From Caldifarciminota bacterium (GTDB lineage Bacteria > Hydrothermota > Tepidihabitantia > SM23-42): a DNA stretch of 64,000 nt. Shown one piece after another: positions 34,357 through 42,466 of the stretch. Below the pieces are notes generated by a model. That model searched no databases. It worked only from the letters and a program-made list of their open reading frames with translations, and was not told the DNA's origin. Position 1 is the stretch's first letter, and every line of letters begins with the position of its first letter. The stretch lies in contig CP070705.1 of assembly GCA_020349965.1 (NCBI GenBank), positions 2,170,418 to 2,234,417 on the forward strand, in the 5' to 3' direction. A program made the translations under genes and the position numbers.

Positions 34357-34726
34357 CTTCTGTTTTTTTCCTCTTACCCTGATTTCTGCAGATTTCGATC
34401 AGGGCGTCGAATTGCTCAGGATATTCATATGCAATACTTGCCAACGTCTTACGGTCGAGGTCGATGCTATTTTGCTTAAGAATGTGGATAAACTGTGAAT
34501 ATTTCATGCCCTTCTGGCGTAGTGCTGCGTTTATTCTGGTTATCCACAATGCCCTGAATACGCGTTTCTTACGTTTCCTTTCGCGATATGCAGACAGCCA
34601 TGCTTTCATTACTGCAATCCGCGCGGTCTTGTAAAGTCGATGCTTCCCGCCCCAGTAGCCCTTTGCCTGTTTCAGCCACTTCTTTCGTCTTTTTCGCGTC
34701 TGGGGGGCATTCTTCGTTCTTGGCAT
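34337..34726 (-). CDS. rplT: Ribosomal protein L20
   Basis: 129 residues. Starts MPRTKNAPQTRKRRKKWLKQAKGYWGGKHRLYKTA, the L20 signature, slightly longer than usual because of a Lys-rich C-terminal tail (RNQGKRKKTEDAGKVK). AAAGGAG Shine-Dalgarno; own promoter in the 168-bp gap from rpmI. Confidence 0.96.
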   Translation of the reverse strand: MPRTKNAPQTRKRRKKWLKQAKGYWGGKHRLYKTARIAVMKAWLSAYRERKRKKRVFRALWITRINAALRQKGMKYSQFIHILKQNSIDLDRKTLASIAYEYPEQFDALIEICRNQGKRKKTEDAGKVK

Positions 34727-34749
34727 TTTCAGACTCCTTTCTTCTTAGA

Positions 34750-34777
34750 ATTATAATCATTTTGATTTTTCTGTCAA
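34750..34777 (-). promoter_or_regulatory. Internal promoter of rplT-pheST-zapA segment
   Basis: Perfect consensus -35 TTGACA (34772-34777), 16-bp spacer, -10 TATAAT (34750-34755). A 23-nt stretch with AAAGGAG leads to rplT. It allows rplT and downstream genes to be transcribed apart from thrS-infC-rpmI. Confidence 0.85.
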
Positions 34778-34894
34778 TGTTTTCGCAGAAACAAGCGGTA
34801 TTGTGTGGCTGATGCCTATGAATTATCGACTACCTGATACAAAATTCCGCTCTTGGCAGAACCCTGATATTTCTGCGTAAACGGAAAAATCCCG

Positions 34895-35083
34895 TTAAAT
34901 CAACAACTTTGTCCTTTTGAGGTCGGATTTCGAGACTTTTGTGGCCTTTCGAAGCCTCCGTTTCCTCTTTCTCGACTTTGAGGACAAGTTATGGCTCTTG
35001 CCAGCCCTGCTGCGCATTATTATGCCGCTTTTCTTGACTTTCAGCCGCTTTTTGGCACCTCGCTTGGTTTTCAACTTTGACAT
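34895..35083 (-). CDS. rpmI: Ribosomal protein L35
   Basis: 62 residues, MSKLKTKRGAKKRLKV...GKSHNLSSKSRKRKRRLRK, the L35 pattern. AGGAG Shine-Dalgarno overlapping the infC stop. Confidence 0.95.
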   Translation of the reverse strand: MSKLKTKRGAKKRLKVKKSGIIMRSRAGKSHNLSSKSRKRKRRLRKATKVSKSDLKRTKLLI

Positions 35084-35084
35084 T

Positions 35085-35606
35085 CTATGTTCTCCTCTTT
35101 TTCTCGGGCAGATAAGTTACGAGATAGATATTGTGTTCTTTTTTCGGATCGGATTCTGGCTTGCCCAGACCTTCCAGGTCGATCTGCATCTTCTGCAACA
35201 TCTTCAATGCCATATCGGCATGGACCATTTCCCGACCCCTCAGCCGAAGTGAAATCTTCACGCGGTCACCGTCCGTAAGAAATTCTTTGACCTTGGCGAG
35301 TTTAACCTGATAGTCGTGCTCGCTTATCTTAAGTGAGAATCTCATACCGCGTGCGGTCGTTCGATGTTGGTGTTTGCGCGACTCGCGTTCCTGACGTTTC
35401 TTCTCGTAGACATATCGACCGAAGTCCATGAACCTGCATACCGGAGGTTTGGCGTTCGGGGCAACTTCAACGAGATCCAGTTCCTTTGTGCGAGCCATAC
35501 GCATTGCTTCTTTGATGTGAAATTCACCAAGCATTGTTCCATCTTCATCTACTATCTTTACCCTCTGTGCTCTAATTTCGCGGTTTACTTTTGGCAGCTG
35601 CTTAAT
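35085..35606 (-). CDS. infC: Translation initiation factor IF-3, predicted AUU start
   Basis: 173 residues. NREIRAQRVKIVDEDGTMLG (N-domain), linker YVYEKKRQERESRKHQ, C-domain with REMVHADMA. The Shine-Dalgarno AGGAGG is 5 nt upstream of an ATT at 35606. The nearby GTG at 35612 overlaps the Shine-Dalgarno itself and is spaced wrongly. AUU starts are known for infC and allow IF-3 to autoregulate by proofreading initiation. The ATT overlaps the thrS stop (AATTAA), as in the compact thrS-infC junctions of other bacteria. Confidence 0.9.
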   Translation of the reverse strand: MKQLPKVNREIRAQRVKIVDEDGTMLGEFHIKEAMRMARTKELDLVEVAPNAKPPVCRFMDFGRYVYEKKRQERESRKHQHRTTARGMRFSLKISEHDYQVKLAKVKEFLTDGDRVKISLRLRGREMVHADMALKMLQKMQIDLEGLGKPESDPKKEHNIYLVTYLPEKKRRT

Positions 35607-37500
35607 TTGCACCTCCTTGTTCTGATTCGATCAAATGGAAAAGATCCTTCAATTTCATCTGACCCAAATTTCCTTCCTTGTGTTTTCTTACTGATACTAC
35701 TTTATCTACTACTTCCCGCTGGCCAAGGATGAGCATATAGGGCACCTTGCTAACCTCAACTTCTCTGATCCGGTAGTTTATCTTTTCGGATTTGTTGTTG
35801 AGTTCTGCGCGTAGCCCCGCTTTCCGGCACTTTTTTAATATGCTTTCCGCATACTTGTTTTCCTTATCTGTAATAGGCATGACCACGACCTGTACTGGAG
35901 CCAGCCATACGGGGAATGATCCTGCGTAGTGCTCAATGAGGCAACCGATGAAACGTTCCAGGGACCCATAGATTGCGCGATGGATGACCATCACCTTCTT
36001 GTGTTGACCGTCTTTATCCATGTACTCGATGTCGAACCGGCGCGGTAGATTGAAATCGAATTGAACGGTCGCCGCCTGCCACTTCCTATCGAGCGCATCT
36101 ACCAGTTTTATGTCGATCTTGGGGCCGTAAAATACTGCTTCTCCTTCCATACGTGTGTATGAAAACCCGATCCTGTCCAGAGCGTTAACCAATCCTCTTT
36201 CCGCTCTTTCCCACTCTTCGTCAGTGCCCATGTATTTGGTCTTTTCCTTAGGGTCGCGGACCGATAGTTCGACCCGGAAGTCATAGAAACCGAAATGATT
36301 CATGAATTTCTTGGTCAATTCGAGCACTTTGACGATCTCATCATCGATCTGTTCGGGCTGGCAGAATATGTGGGCATCGTCGATCGTGATCCCCCTCACC
36401 CGCAGCAAACCATGGAGAGTTCCTGACAACTCCTTGCGGTAGACCGTGCCGAGTTCGGCATATTTGATGGGCAGTTCTCGGTAACTCCGGACCCGCGACT
36501 TATATATCAGTATGTGCCCGGGGCAATTCATCGGCTTGAGCACGTATTCTTCATTTTCTACGGGCATCACGTACATATTGTCTATGTAGAAATCATAGTG
36601 TCCGGATTTCTGCCAGAGCTGTCCTCTTGCAATGTGGGGCGTAATATTGATCTTGTATCCGGCCGCAAGGTGTTCTTGTATCCAGTAATCCTCTATGATC
36701 CTGCGCAGAACTGCGCCCTTTGGATGCCAGTACACCAGACCGGCGCCGGCTTCTTCGAAGATCGAGAAAAGTTCGAGTTCAGTGCCCAGCTTGCGATGGT
36801 CACGTTTCTTGGCTTCTTCGACCTTTTCCAGAAAATCGTTCAACTCATCTACTTCAGGGAATGATATTCCGTATATCCGAGACAGCATTACTTCATTTAC
36901 GTCGCCCCGCCAGTAGGCTCCTGCGACACTGAGTAGTTTGAAGGAGCGGATGTACCCGGTACTCGGAACATGTGGACCGCGGCAAAGATCGGCGAAGTCG
37001 CCGTTACGGTAGATGCTTATATTCTCATCATCCAGCCCCTCTATCAACTGGACTTTGAACGATTCGCTGGTTCCATCGAAGAGATCGATGGCGGCCTGCT
37101 TTTCCATCTCGACGCGTTCGAAGGGAATATCCTGCTCGATTATCCTCCTCATCTCTGCCTCTATTCTTGTGAGATCGTCGGTGGAGAACGGTGTTTTTGT
37201 GTCGAAATCGTAATAGAAACCCTGGTCGATTGCCGGACCAATGGCCAGTTTGGCCTCAGGAAAGAGTTTCTTTACGGCCATTGCCATGACGTGCGAAGAG
37301 GAATGCCAGTATATCTTCTTACCATCGTCGCAGGAGAAGTCGACCAACTCAAGGCTCGAATCCTCGGTTATTTTGGTTGCCATGTCGACCAGTTCACCGT
37401 TGATGCGGGCAGCAATGTATTTCCGGTCCTTGACCTGGTCAGAAATGCGTTTTCCTCGTTCGATTTCGACGGTTTTGCCATTGAGTCGGATTTTTATCAT
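35602..37500 (-). CDS. thrS: Threonyl-tRNA synthetase
   Basis: 632 residues. N-terminal TGS domain (MIKIRLNGKTVEIERG), editing domain with the HSSSHVMAMAVKKLFP zinc-like motif, class II core (MNCPGHILIYKSRVRSYRELPIKYAELG, FCQPEQIDDE) and anticodon domain (WLAPVQVVVMPITD). The ATG is 6 bp below a perfect TTGACA-N16-TATAAT promoter: leaderless and without a T-box or operator-type leader. Confidence 0.97.
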   Translation of the reverse strand: MIKIRLNGKTVEIERGKRISDQVKDRKYIAARINGELVDMATKITEDSSLELVDFSCDDGKKIYWHSSSHVMAMAVKKLFPEAKLAIGPAIDQGFYYDFDTKTPFSTDDLTRIEAEMRRIIEQDIPFERVEMEKQAAIDLFDGTSESFKVQLIEGLDDENISIYRNGDFADLCRGPHVPSTGYIRSFKLLSVAGAYWRGDVNEVMLSRIYGISFPEVDELNDFLEKVEEAKKRDHRKLGTELELFSIFEEAGAGLVYWHPKGAVLRRIIEDYWIQEHLAAGYKINITPHIARGQLWQKSGHYDFYIDNMYVMPVENEEYVLKPMNCPGHILIYKSRVRSYRELPIKYAELGTVYRKELSGTLHGLLRVRGITIDDAHIFCQPEQIDDEIVKVLELTKKFMNHFGFYDFRVELSVRDPKEKTKYMGTDEEWERAERGLVNALDRIGFSYTRMEGEAVFYGPKIDIKLVDALDRKWQAATVQFDFNLPRRFDIEYMDKDGQHKKVMVIHRAIYGSLERFIGCLIEHYAGSFPVWLAPVQVVVMPITDKENKYAESILKKCRKAGLRAELNNKSEKINYRIREVEVSKVPYMLILGQREVVDKVVSVRKHKEGNLGQMKLKDLFHLIESEQGGAN

Positions 37501-37506
37501 AGAGCA

Positions 37507-37534
37507 ATTATAGGTCTATTTTCAATGTTGTCAA
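37507..37534 (-). promoter_or_regulatory. Promoter of thrS superoperon
   Basis: -35 TTGACA (37529-37534), 16-bp spacer, -10 TATAAT (37507-37512), thrS ATG 6 bp downstream. Confidence 0.85.
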
Positions 37535-37627
37535 TAGAAATCCGTGATTACGGCAACATAAAGTGATGGAGATACGCTGTGATCAGTTTATGAGTCAAGG
37601 GGATAAGTTATACTGGTTCTTGCCTTA

Positions 37628-37655
37628 TTGACTTGGATAACGTATTCATTATAAT
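37628..37655 (+). promoter_or_regulatory. Promoter of EamA-like / glmU-like / cmk operon
   Basis: -35 TTGACT (37628-37633), 16-bp spacer, -10 TATAAT (37650-37655), GTG start 5 bp downstream. Confidence 0.8.
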
Positions 37656-37660
37656 GCATT

Positions 37661-38062
37661 GTGGAATATGTAAGGTACACGTTCATCGCCCTTGTCGGTT
37701 GGGGTCTATGGGCGATCGGTAGTAAGATATTGACGCGGTACTTCAACACAATGAGCACGGCATTTTGGGTTTCCTTTTGGTCGATGGTATTCTTGACCAT
37801 CTTCCTTCTCTTTCGCAGAAATCTGATGTTGAACAGATACGTCATCTATTCGATCCCAATAGGTCTGGTTTCGCTCGCGGCAATAGTCGCGTTCTATAAA
37901 GCCTTGAAGATTGGCCCATCCTCGGTCGTTTTGCCATTGACCAACATGTATGTGATCCTGCCGGTGCTTTTCGGATTCATCGTGCTGAAGGAACCAGTCA
38001 CGGTGCCAAGGATACTTGGGATCGTTTTCGCCATTCTTGCAGCCATATTTCTAACCATATGA
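37661..38062 (+). CDS. EamA/DMT-type small membrane transporter (4-TM half unit)
   Basis: 133 residues, four TM helices, with GWGLWAIGSKI near the N-terminus and the EamA C-terminal pattern AFYKALKIGPSSVVLPLTNMYVILPVLFGFIVLKEPVT. Full EamA proteins have ten helices; the four-helix form likely dimerises as in the SMR group. Substrate unknown. ATGA overlap with the glmU-like gene. Confidence 0.82.
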   Translation: MEYVRYTFIALVGWGLWAIGSKILTRYFNTMSTAFWVSFWSMVFLTIFLLFRRNLMLNRYVIYSIPIGLVSLAAIVAFYKALKIGPSSVVLPLTNMYVILPVLFGFIVLKEPVTVPRILGIVFAILAAIFLTI

Positions 38063-39210
38063 AAATACTAATATACGAAGACAATTACGATAAATTCTAT
38101 CCCCTCGTCAACCTCTTTCCGCAGTTCCGATTGCGTGCCGGTATTTGCACCATCGCCGAAAACTCGATATCCCATTTCGGGAATACAAGAGCAGATTTCG
38201 TTGCGCGGAAGGTTTTCGGCCTGGAAAAGGCAAAGCCAAGCGCGCCAGCCCTTTATCTTTCCAGCCGGCTGCTGCTAACCTCATCTTTCAGGGTGCCGTC
38301 TGTCGATTCATTGATATCTGCTAATGGACAGACCGTGGGTTTTATCAGGACCAGAGCACCATTCCCCGAGACCCTCGATGAAATCCACGACATGATCGAT
38401 ACGATCGGCCGATCGATCACGATCGAGGGATGGGTCCTGAATAATCTTTGGGATATGGTAACGATCAATGCGGATGTCATCATTGAGCAGTGCACACGCC
38501 TACGCGGCCGGGGCAAGAGGCCGGTTGCCGTTGCGGCAAAGAGCAGGAACGTATACGTTGCACCGGGTGCAAAGGTGCACAAGATGGTTTATCTGGATGG
38601 TTCGGACGGCCCGGTATATATTGATAAAGGCGCTCACATCCGTCCTTTCTCGACGATCATCGGGCCTTCTTATGTCGGCGCGCACGCGATTGTCGACCGG
38701 GCAAAGATAATACGGTCGAGTATCGGGCCCCACTGCCGTATTGGCGGCGAAGTGGAAGAAAGCATATTCGGGGGATTCTGCAACAAGTATCATGAGGGGT
38801 TCATTGGCCACTCATATGTTGGCGAATGGGTGAATCTGGGTGCTATGACGACGAATTCCGATCTGAAGAATAACTACGGTCCGGTGCGGCTTAAGATCCG
38901 TGAGAACGAGATCGATACGGGCATTACAAAACTGGGATGTTTCATTGGAGACCACACAAAACTCGGAATCGGTACGCTCATCCCGACCGGCGCGGTGATT
39001 GGCAGTTTCGTGAATTTTGCCGGAGGCGGACTGATACCACGGTATGTGCCCGACTTCAGGTGGGTTGTGGGCAACGGAGAGGAAGCGTACGATTTGGATA
39101 AAGCCATAAAAACTGCGCAGATCGTGCTCGACCGAAGGAACGTCCAGATGTCGCGTCAATATGAGGAAATAATCCGGAACCTCCATGGCCAGGTTTGTCG
39201 TAGCAATTGA
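38059..39210 (+). CDS. GlmU-type sugar-phosphate nucleotidyl/acetyltransferase (alternative bacterial type)
   Basis: 383 residues. N-terminal ~150 residues lack a classical nucleotidyltransferase G-rich loop but fit the alternative GlmU family of Bacteroidetes-like bacteria (MKILIYEDNYDKFYPLVNLFP). Residues ~170-350 are a left-handed beta-helix of hexapeptide repeats (VYIDKGAHIRPFSTIIGPSYVG, GEWVNLGAMTTNSDLKNNYG, GDHTKLGIGTLIPTGAVIG). Probably supplies UDP-GlcNAc for peptidoglycan and LPS. 26-bp overlap with cmk. Confidence 0.8.
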   Translation: MKILIYEDNYDKFYPLVNLFPQFRLRAGICTIAENSISHFGNTRADFVARKVFGLEKAKPSAPALYLSSRLLLTSSFRVPSVDSLISANGQTVGFIRTRAPFPETLDEIHDMIDTIGRSITIEGWVLNNLWDMVTINADVIIEQCTRLRGRGKRPVAVAAKSRNVYVAPGAKVHKMVYLDGSDGPVYIDKGAHIRPFSTIIGPSYVGAHAIVDRAKIIRSSIGPHCRIGGEVEESIFGGFCNKYHEGFIGHSYVGEWVNLGAMTTNSDLKNNYGPVRLKIRENEIDTGITKLGCFIGDHTKLGIGTLIPTGAVIGSFVNFAGGGLIPRYVPDFRWVVGNGEEAYDLDKAIKTAQIVLDRRNVQMSRQYEEIIRNLHGQVCRSN

Positions 39211-39868
39211 CGGTGGGGCGGGTTCGGGAAAGAGCACGACGGCAAAGGGCGTTGCGGAAAGGTTAGGGTTCTTCTACCTTGACACAGGCGCTATGTACCG
39301 GGCGTTCACACTCAAATGCCTACGCAGCGGCCACAAAACCCATCAAAAAACAGACCTGCAGATGATACGCAGATTGCTCGACACGACGTCCGTAGATCTA
39401 CGTCAGGAGGATGGTGGCATTAAGGTGTACCTTGACAATGAAGACGTATCGCTGGCGATAAGAAAGCCCGAGGTGAGCGGGTTCGTATCACAGGTTTCGG
39501 CCATACCCGAAGTGCGTGAATGGATGGTGGCAAAGCAGAGGCAGATTGCGGAAGGTAAGCATGTCGTATGCGAGGGTCGCGATATCGGCACGGTCGTATT
39601 CCCGGATGCTCAGGTAAAGATCTTCATGAAGGCTGATGTTCACGTTAGGGCAGCGCGGCGATTGAAAGAGTTGGGCGAGAAAAACATGGAAGCGGATGAG
39701 AGTGAAGTTCTCGAAAACATCAAATTCCGGGACAGGTACGATTCTGAACGGACCCATTCGCCTTTGAAGAAAGCAAGGGATGCGGTAGTCTTAGATACCA
39801 CAGACTTAACCATTGAAGAAGAAATCAACCGGGTTAAAGCGATCGTCGAAGAACGGCTTCGCACCTGA
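39185..39868 (+). CDS. cmk: Cytidylate kinase
   Basis: 227 residues. P-loop IDGGAGSGKSTTAKGVAERL, DTGAMYRAFTL, CEGRDIGTVVFPDA, RYDSERTHSPLKKA. Phosphorylates CMP/dCMP. Last gene of its operon. Confidence 0.95.
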   Translation: MARFVVAIDGGAGSGKSTTAKGVAERLGFFYLDTGAMYRAFTLKCLRSGHKTHQKTDLQMIRRLLDTTSVDLRQEDGGIKVYLDNEDVSLAIRKPEVSGFVSQVSAIPEVREWMVAKQRQIAEGKHVVCEGRDIGTVVFPDAQVKIFMKADVHVRAARRLKELGEKNMEADESEVLENIKFRDRYDSERTHSPLKKARDAVVLDTTDLTIEEEINRVKAIVEERLRT

Positions 39869-39956
39869 CCGATATAGTCTGCTATTCTGCTAATTATCAG
39901 AACGCCGTAGTAGATGGAGAGTTGGGCCTGGTGAACGTTGTTGATGTTCGGGCTTT

Positions 39957-40871
39957 TCAGACTATACGGGCTTTGTGGACGTTTTTCAGAATGATTTCGA
40001 TCACATTCGGAGCATCAGCGTCATACCACACAATCCCCGGGATCTTACTGAACCATGTGATCTGACGTTTGGCGTAATTACGGGTTCTGCGTTTCGCTCT
40101 TTCTACTGCTTCGTCAAGCACGATACGGCCCTGCCGATATTCAATGATCTCTTTGTAGCCTATGGTTCGGAGCGCACCTGATTGCGGGCTGTACCCGCGT
40201 TCGAGTAAAGATTCAATCTCTTCGAGCAACCCCGTTCTGATCATTTCGTCGAACCTGCGGTCGATTCTTTGATAGAGGACCTTCCTGGGCAGATTCAACC
40301 CTATATAATAAGGTAGAAAACGACTCTTTTTCACGCCTCCGATTCTCTTGCTTAAAGCCCGGCCCGTTATTTCGTAAACCTCGAGCCCCCTCAGAATGCG
40401 CTGCTTATCATTGGGTTTGATGCGCTGTGCCCACTCAGGGTCGATTCGCGATAACCTTCTGTACAGGTAGTCGATGCCTTTTTCCTCGAGCATCTTGCGT
40501 AGGCGTTCTTTTGTCTTCTTATCGGATCTGGGTAGATCGTCGAGCGGATGGAACAGCGACTTGATGTACAATCCAGTACCGCCGCACACGACCGGGTGAA
40601 GACCGCGAGAACGTATATCGTTGATGGCATGGCCGGCGTCGCGAGCAAACTGACCGCACGAGTACTCTTCATCAGGAGAGACGAAATCGATCAGATGAAA
40701 TTTAACTTTCTTTCTTTGCCTTGCGTCGGGTTTTGCGGTTCCGATGTCGAGGTACTTGTATATCTGCCTGGAGTCGGCCGAGATTATTTCACCGGCAATC
40801 CTCAGCGTCAGTTCGATCGCCACGGCTGTTTTCCCGACCGAGGTCGGTCCTACGATGGTCAATAGATGCAT
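39957..40871 (-). CDS. miaA: tRNA dimethylallyltransferase
   Basis: 304 residues. P-loop VGPTSVGKTAVAIEL, ISADSRQIYKYLDIGTAKP, VCGGTGLYIKSLF and a C-terminal KRRTRNYAKRQITWFSKIPG. Adds a dimethylallyl group to A37 of UNN-reading tRNAs. No strong Shine-Dalgarno; 83 bp from the pilD stop. Confidence 0.95.
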   Translation of the reverse strand: MHLLTIVGPTSVGKTAVAIELTLRIAGEIISADSRQIYKYLDIGTAKPDARQRKKVKFHLIDFVSPDEEYSCGQFARDAGHAINDIRSRGLHPVVCGGTGLYIKSLFHPLDDLPRSDKKTKERLRKMLEEKGIDYLYRRLSRIDPEWAQRIKPNDKQRILRGLEVYEITGRALSKRIGGVKKSRFLPYYIGLNLPRKVLYQRIDRRFDEMIRTGLLEEIESLLERGYSPQSGALRTIGYKEIIEYRQGRIVLDEAVERAKRRTRNYAKRQITWFSKIPGIVWYDADAPNVIEIILKNVHKARIV

Positions 40872-40953
40872 AGCATGGAACGGCGTACGCGTTGAGCGTT
40901 CATCGTTTTCGTGCCCGAATTGGATTCACGAATCGCGAAAATGACAGACGAAA

Positions 40954-41718
40954 TCACAAATAGATGCCGAGTAGCTCTAACAATCTATAGATCAGTGGGT
41001 CAAAAATGACAACGGCAATCCCGCCCAGGCTGAGGAAAGGCCCGAACGGTATGGGGCTTTCACGATCCTGCCGTGTGGCGATTATGTAAGCGATCCCCAG
41101 AGCGGCTCCCACAAGTGCACCGATGAATATGGCCGGCAGAATGAACGGAAACCCGACGAAGGCGCCGATCATTGCGGTCAGATATACATCACCCAGACCC
41201 ATTACTTCTTTCTTGTATATCTTGCCGCCGATGACTCTGATCAGAAGAATCATCCCGCCTCCGAATGCCATGCCGATGATCCCAGGCACAAAATTCGATT
41301 TGAATATCTGGAATAGAAGACCGAGGAAAATGCCTGGTATGGAAAGCACGTCGGGGATGACCTGGAATGAGAAGTCGATGAATGTGATCACGAGCAGGGC
41401 GCTGAAATAGAAGCCGATGAAGAAAAAGGGATAGCCGAAACCGAAGCGGCCGAAGATGAATACGAAGAATAGGCCGGTCAGGGCCTCGACAATGGGATAG
41501 CGCAGCGATATGGTTTGACGGCACTCTGAACACCGCCCGCCGAGAATGATATAGCTTACGATCGGAATGTTTTGATGCCATTTGATCCGCCTCTTGCATC
41601 CCGGGCAGAAGGACTGTGGTGTGATGATCGATATTCGCCTCGGCATCCTGAAGATGAGTACATTCAGAAAACTGCCGATCACCGAACCAAGGACGAAGAC
41701 GAAAATATAATAGATCAC
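40954..41718 (-). CDS. pilD: Type IV prepilin peptidase / N-methyltransferase
   Basis: 254 residues, eight TM helices. The N-terminal domain has two CxxC pairs (CPGCKRR and CSECRQT); the catalytic aspartates are in FIDFSFQVIPD and VMGLGDVYL (GxGD). Processes type IV pilin-like precursors; consistent with the PilQ-type secretin at the right end of the window. GTGA overlap with the upstream gene. Confidence 0.94.
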   Translation of the reverse strand: MIYYIFVFVLGSVIGSFLNVLIFRMPRRISIITPQSFCPGCKRRIKWHQNIPIVSYIILGGRCSECRQTISLRYPIVEALTGLFFVFIFGRFGFGYPFFFIGFYFSALLVITFIDFSFQVIPDVLSIPGIFLGLLFQIFKSNFVPGIIGMAFGGGMILLIRVIGGKIYKKEVMGLGDVYLTAMIGAFVGFPFILPAIFIGALVGAALGIAYIIATRQDRESPIPFGPFLSLGGIAVVIFDPLIYRLLELLGIYL

Positions 41719-42146
41719 GTGCCCCCTGAATCGCCGGTTACCCTCTTCTTGAAATACATATCATAAGCACCCAGGCATCGGCTGAAATAATCGACGCAGG
41801 TGGTCATGACCGTGATCAATTCTGCTTCGGGTTGATTCTTGATCTTAGGTAATGTGATTGCTGCCTTCTTCATGCCGGGAACGACACCCGGCGATATCAC
41901 ATTGTGTTCGGCAAGGCTGATGAAAACATCGGCGGTGTTGAGCGGGGTTCGGTAGCCGTGTGCGATTATGATGTTATTTCCGATGTCGATCATCGATTTC
42001 GTTATGCTCTGGAAGAGGTAGACGCCGCGGTCAAACGATTTTCTATGAGGCGGTTCAAGAACACTCGGATCGCTGGCGATTGATTTTATCTCGGCTATGT
42101 TGCGTTTGATATTTTCCCTGATATTGGGGAAATTGTGCACATTCAT
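41715..42146 (-). CDS. DUF86/HepT-like protein lacking the RNase motif
   Basis: 143 residues, all helical. RGVYLFQSITKSMIDIGNNIII followed by TPLNTADVFISLAEHNVIS matches the HEPN-fold HepT/DUF86 pattern, but the expected RNxxxHxY active-site segment reads KKAAITLPKI. No MNT/HepT antitoxin partner is adjacent. It may have been recruited for another role with pilD; family call is tentative. The ATG lies 6 bp after a perfect promoter (leaderless). Confidence 0.6.
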   Translation of the reverse strand: MNVHNFPNIRENIKRNIAEIKSIASDPSVLEPPHRKSFDRGVYLFQSITKSMIDIGNNIIIAHGYRTPLNTADVFISLAEHNVISPGVVPGMKKAAITLPKIKNQPEAELITVMTTCVDYFSRCLGAYDMYFKKRVTGDSGGT

Positions 42147-42152
42147 CGTTTG

Positions 42153-42180
42153 ATTATAAGTAGCATCGAAGTGATGTCAA
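42153..42180 (-). promoter_or_regulatory. Promoter of HepT-like / pilD operon
   Basis: -35 TTGACA (42175-42180), 16-bp spacer, -10 TATAAT (42153-42158), ATG 6 bp downstream. It sits just beyond the terminator of the poly-lysine gene. Confidence 0.85.
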
Positions 42181-42204
42181 TAGCTGCACCTCGAACAGAT
42201 ATCT

Positions 42205-42238
42205 AAAAAAAGAGAAGGGGGATTGCTCCCCCTTCTCT
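42205..42238 (-). terminator. Rho-independent terminator of poly-lysine gene
   Basis: Perfect 11-bp stem (42212-42222 with 42227-42237; GAGAAGGGGGA / TCCCCCTTCTC), TTGC loop (+ strand), with a T7 tract on minus. Confidence 0.92.
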
Positions 42239-42245
42239 ACCACAA

Positions 42246-42341
42246 CTATCTCTTTTTCCTTTTCTTCGTTGCCTTCTTTTTCTTTGTTGCTTTCTTTTTC
42301 TTCTTCTTTGTTGCTTTCTTTTTCTTCTTCTTTGCAGGCAT
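42246..42341 (-). CDS. 31-aa lysine-rich basic protein
   Basis: Thirty-one codons: Met-Pro-Ala, then blocks of six, six and four Lys separated by Ala-Thr, ending in a Lys/Arg tail; no other residue types. It has a perfect promoter, an AGGAGG Shine-Dalgarno 5 nt before the ATG and a strong terminator, so it is a real transcription unit. Lys is encoded by both AAG and AAA, so the tract is not a simple DNA homopolymer, although the AT-K blocks form a ~24-bp DNA repeat. It resembles isolated lysine-rich tails of histone H1-like/HU nucleoproteins; nucleic-acid binding is inferred. Confidence 0.85.
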   Translation of the reverse strand: MPAKKKKKKATKKKKKKATKKKKATKKRKKR

Positions 42342-42360
42342 TCTTACCTCCTTTTGTGCG

Positions 42361-42388
42361 ATTATAATCATTATTTAATTTTTGTCAA
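42361..42388 (-). promoter_or_regulatory. Promoter of poly-lysine gene
   Basis: -35 TTGACA (42383-42388), 16-bp spacer, -10 TATAAT (42361-42366); ~20-nt leader with Shine-Dalgarno. Confidence 0.88.
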
Positions 42389-42433
42389 GAGCCAAGTTGA
42401 TGTGTAGCATCGTCTTTTGCACTGGTTGGGCTA

Positions 42434-42461
42434 TTGACTTGATGTCGGAAATGGTTATCCT
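42434..42461 (+). promoter_or_regulatory. Promoter of nfeD-barrel-DedA operon
   Basis: -35 TTGACT (42434-42439), 16-bp spacer, -10 TATCCT (42456-42461), ATG 5 bp downstream. Confidence 0.6.
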
Positions 42462-42466
42462 CTTAT

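Noticed and set aside
37501..37560. T-box or thrS operator-type leader
   Set aside because: The promoter ends 6 bp before the thrS ATG, so there is no leader to hold one.
42246..42341. Low-complexity AAG/AAA tract treated as noise
   Set aside because: Perfect promoter, Shine-Dalgarno and terminator bracket an intact ORF with mixed Lys codons, so I kept it as a gene.
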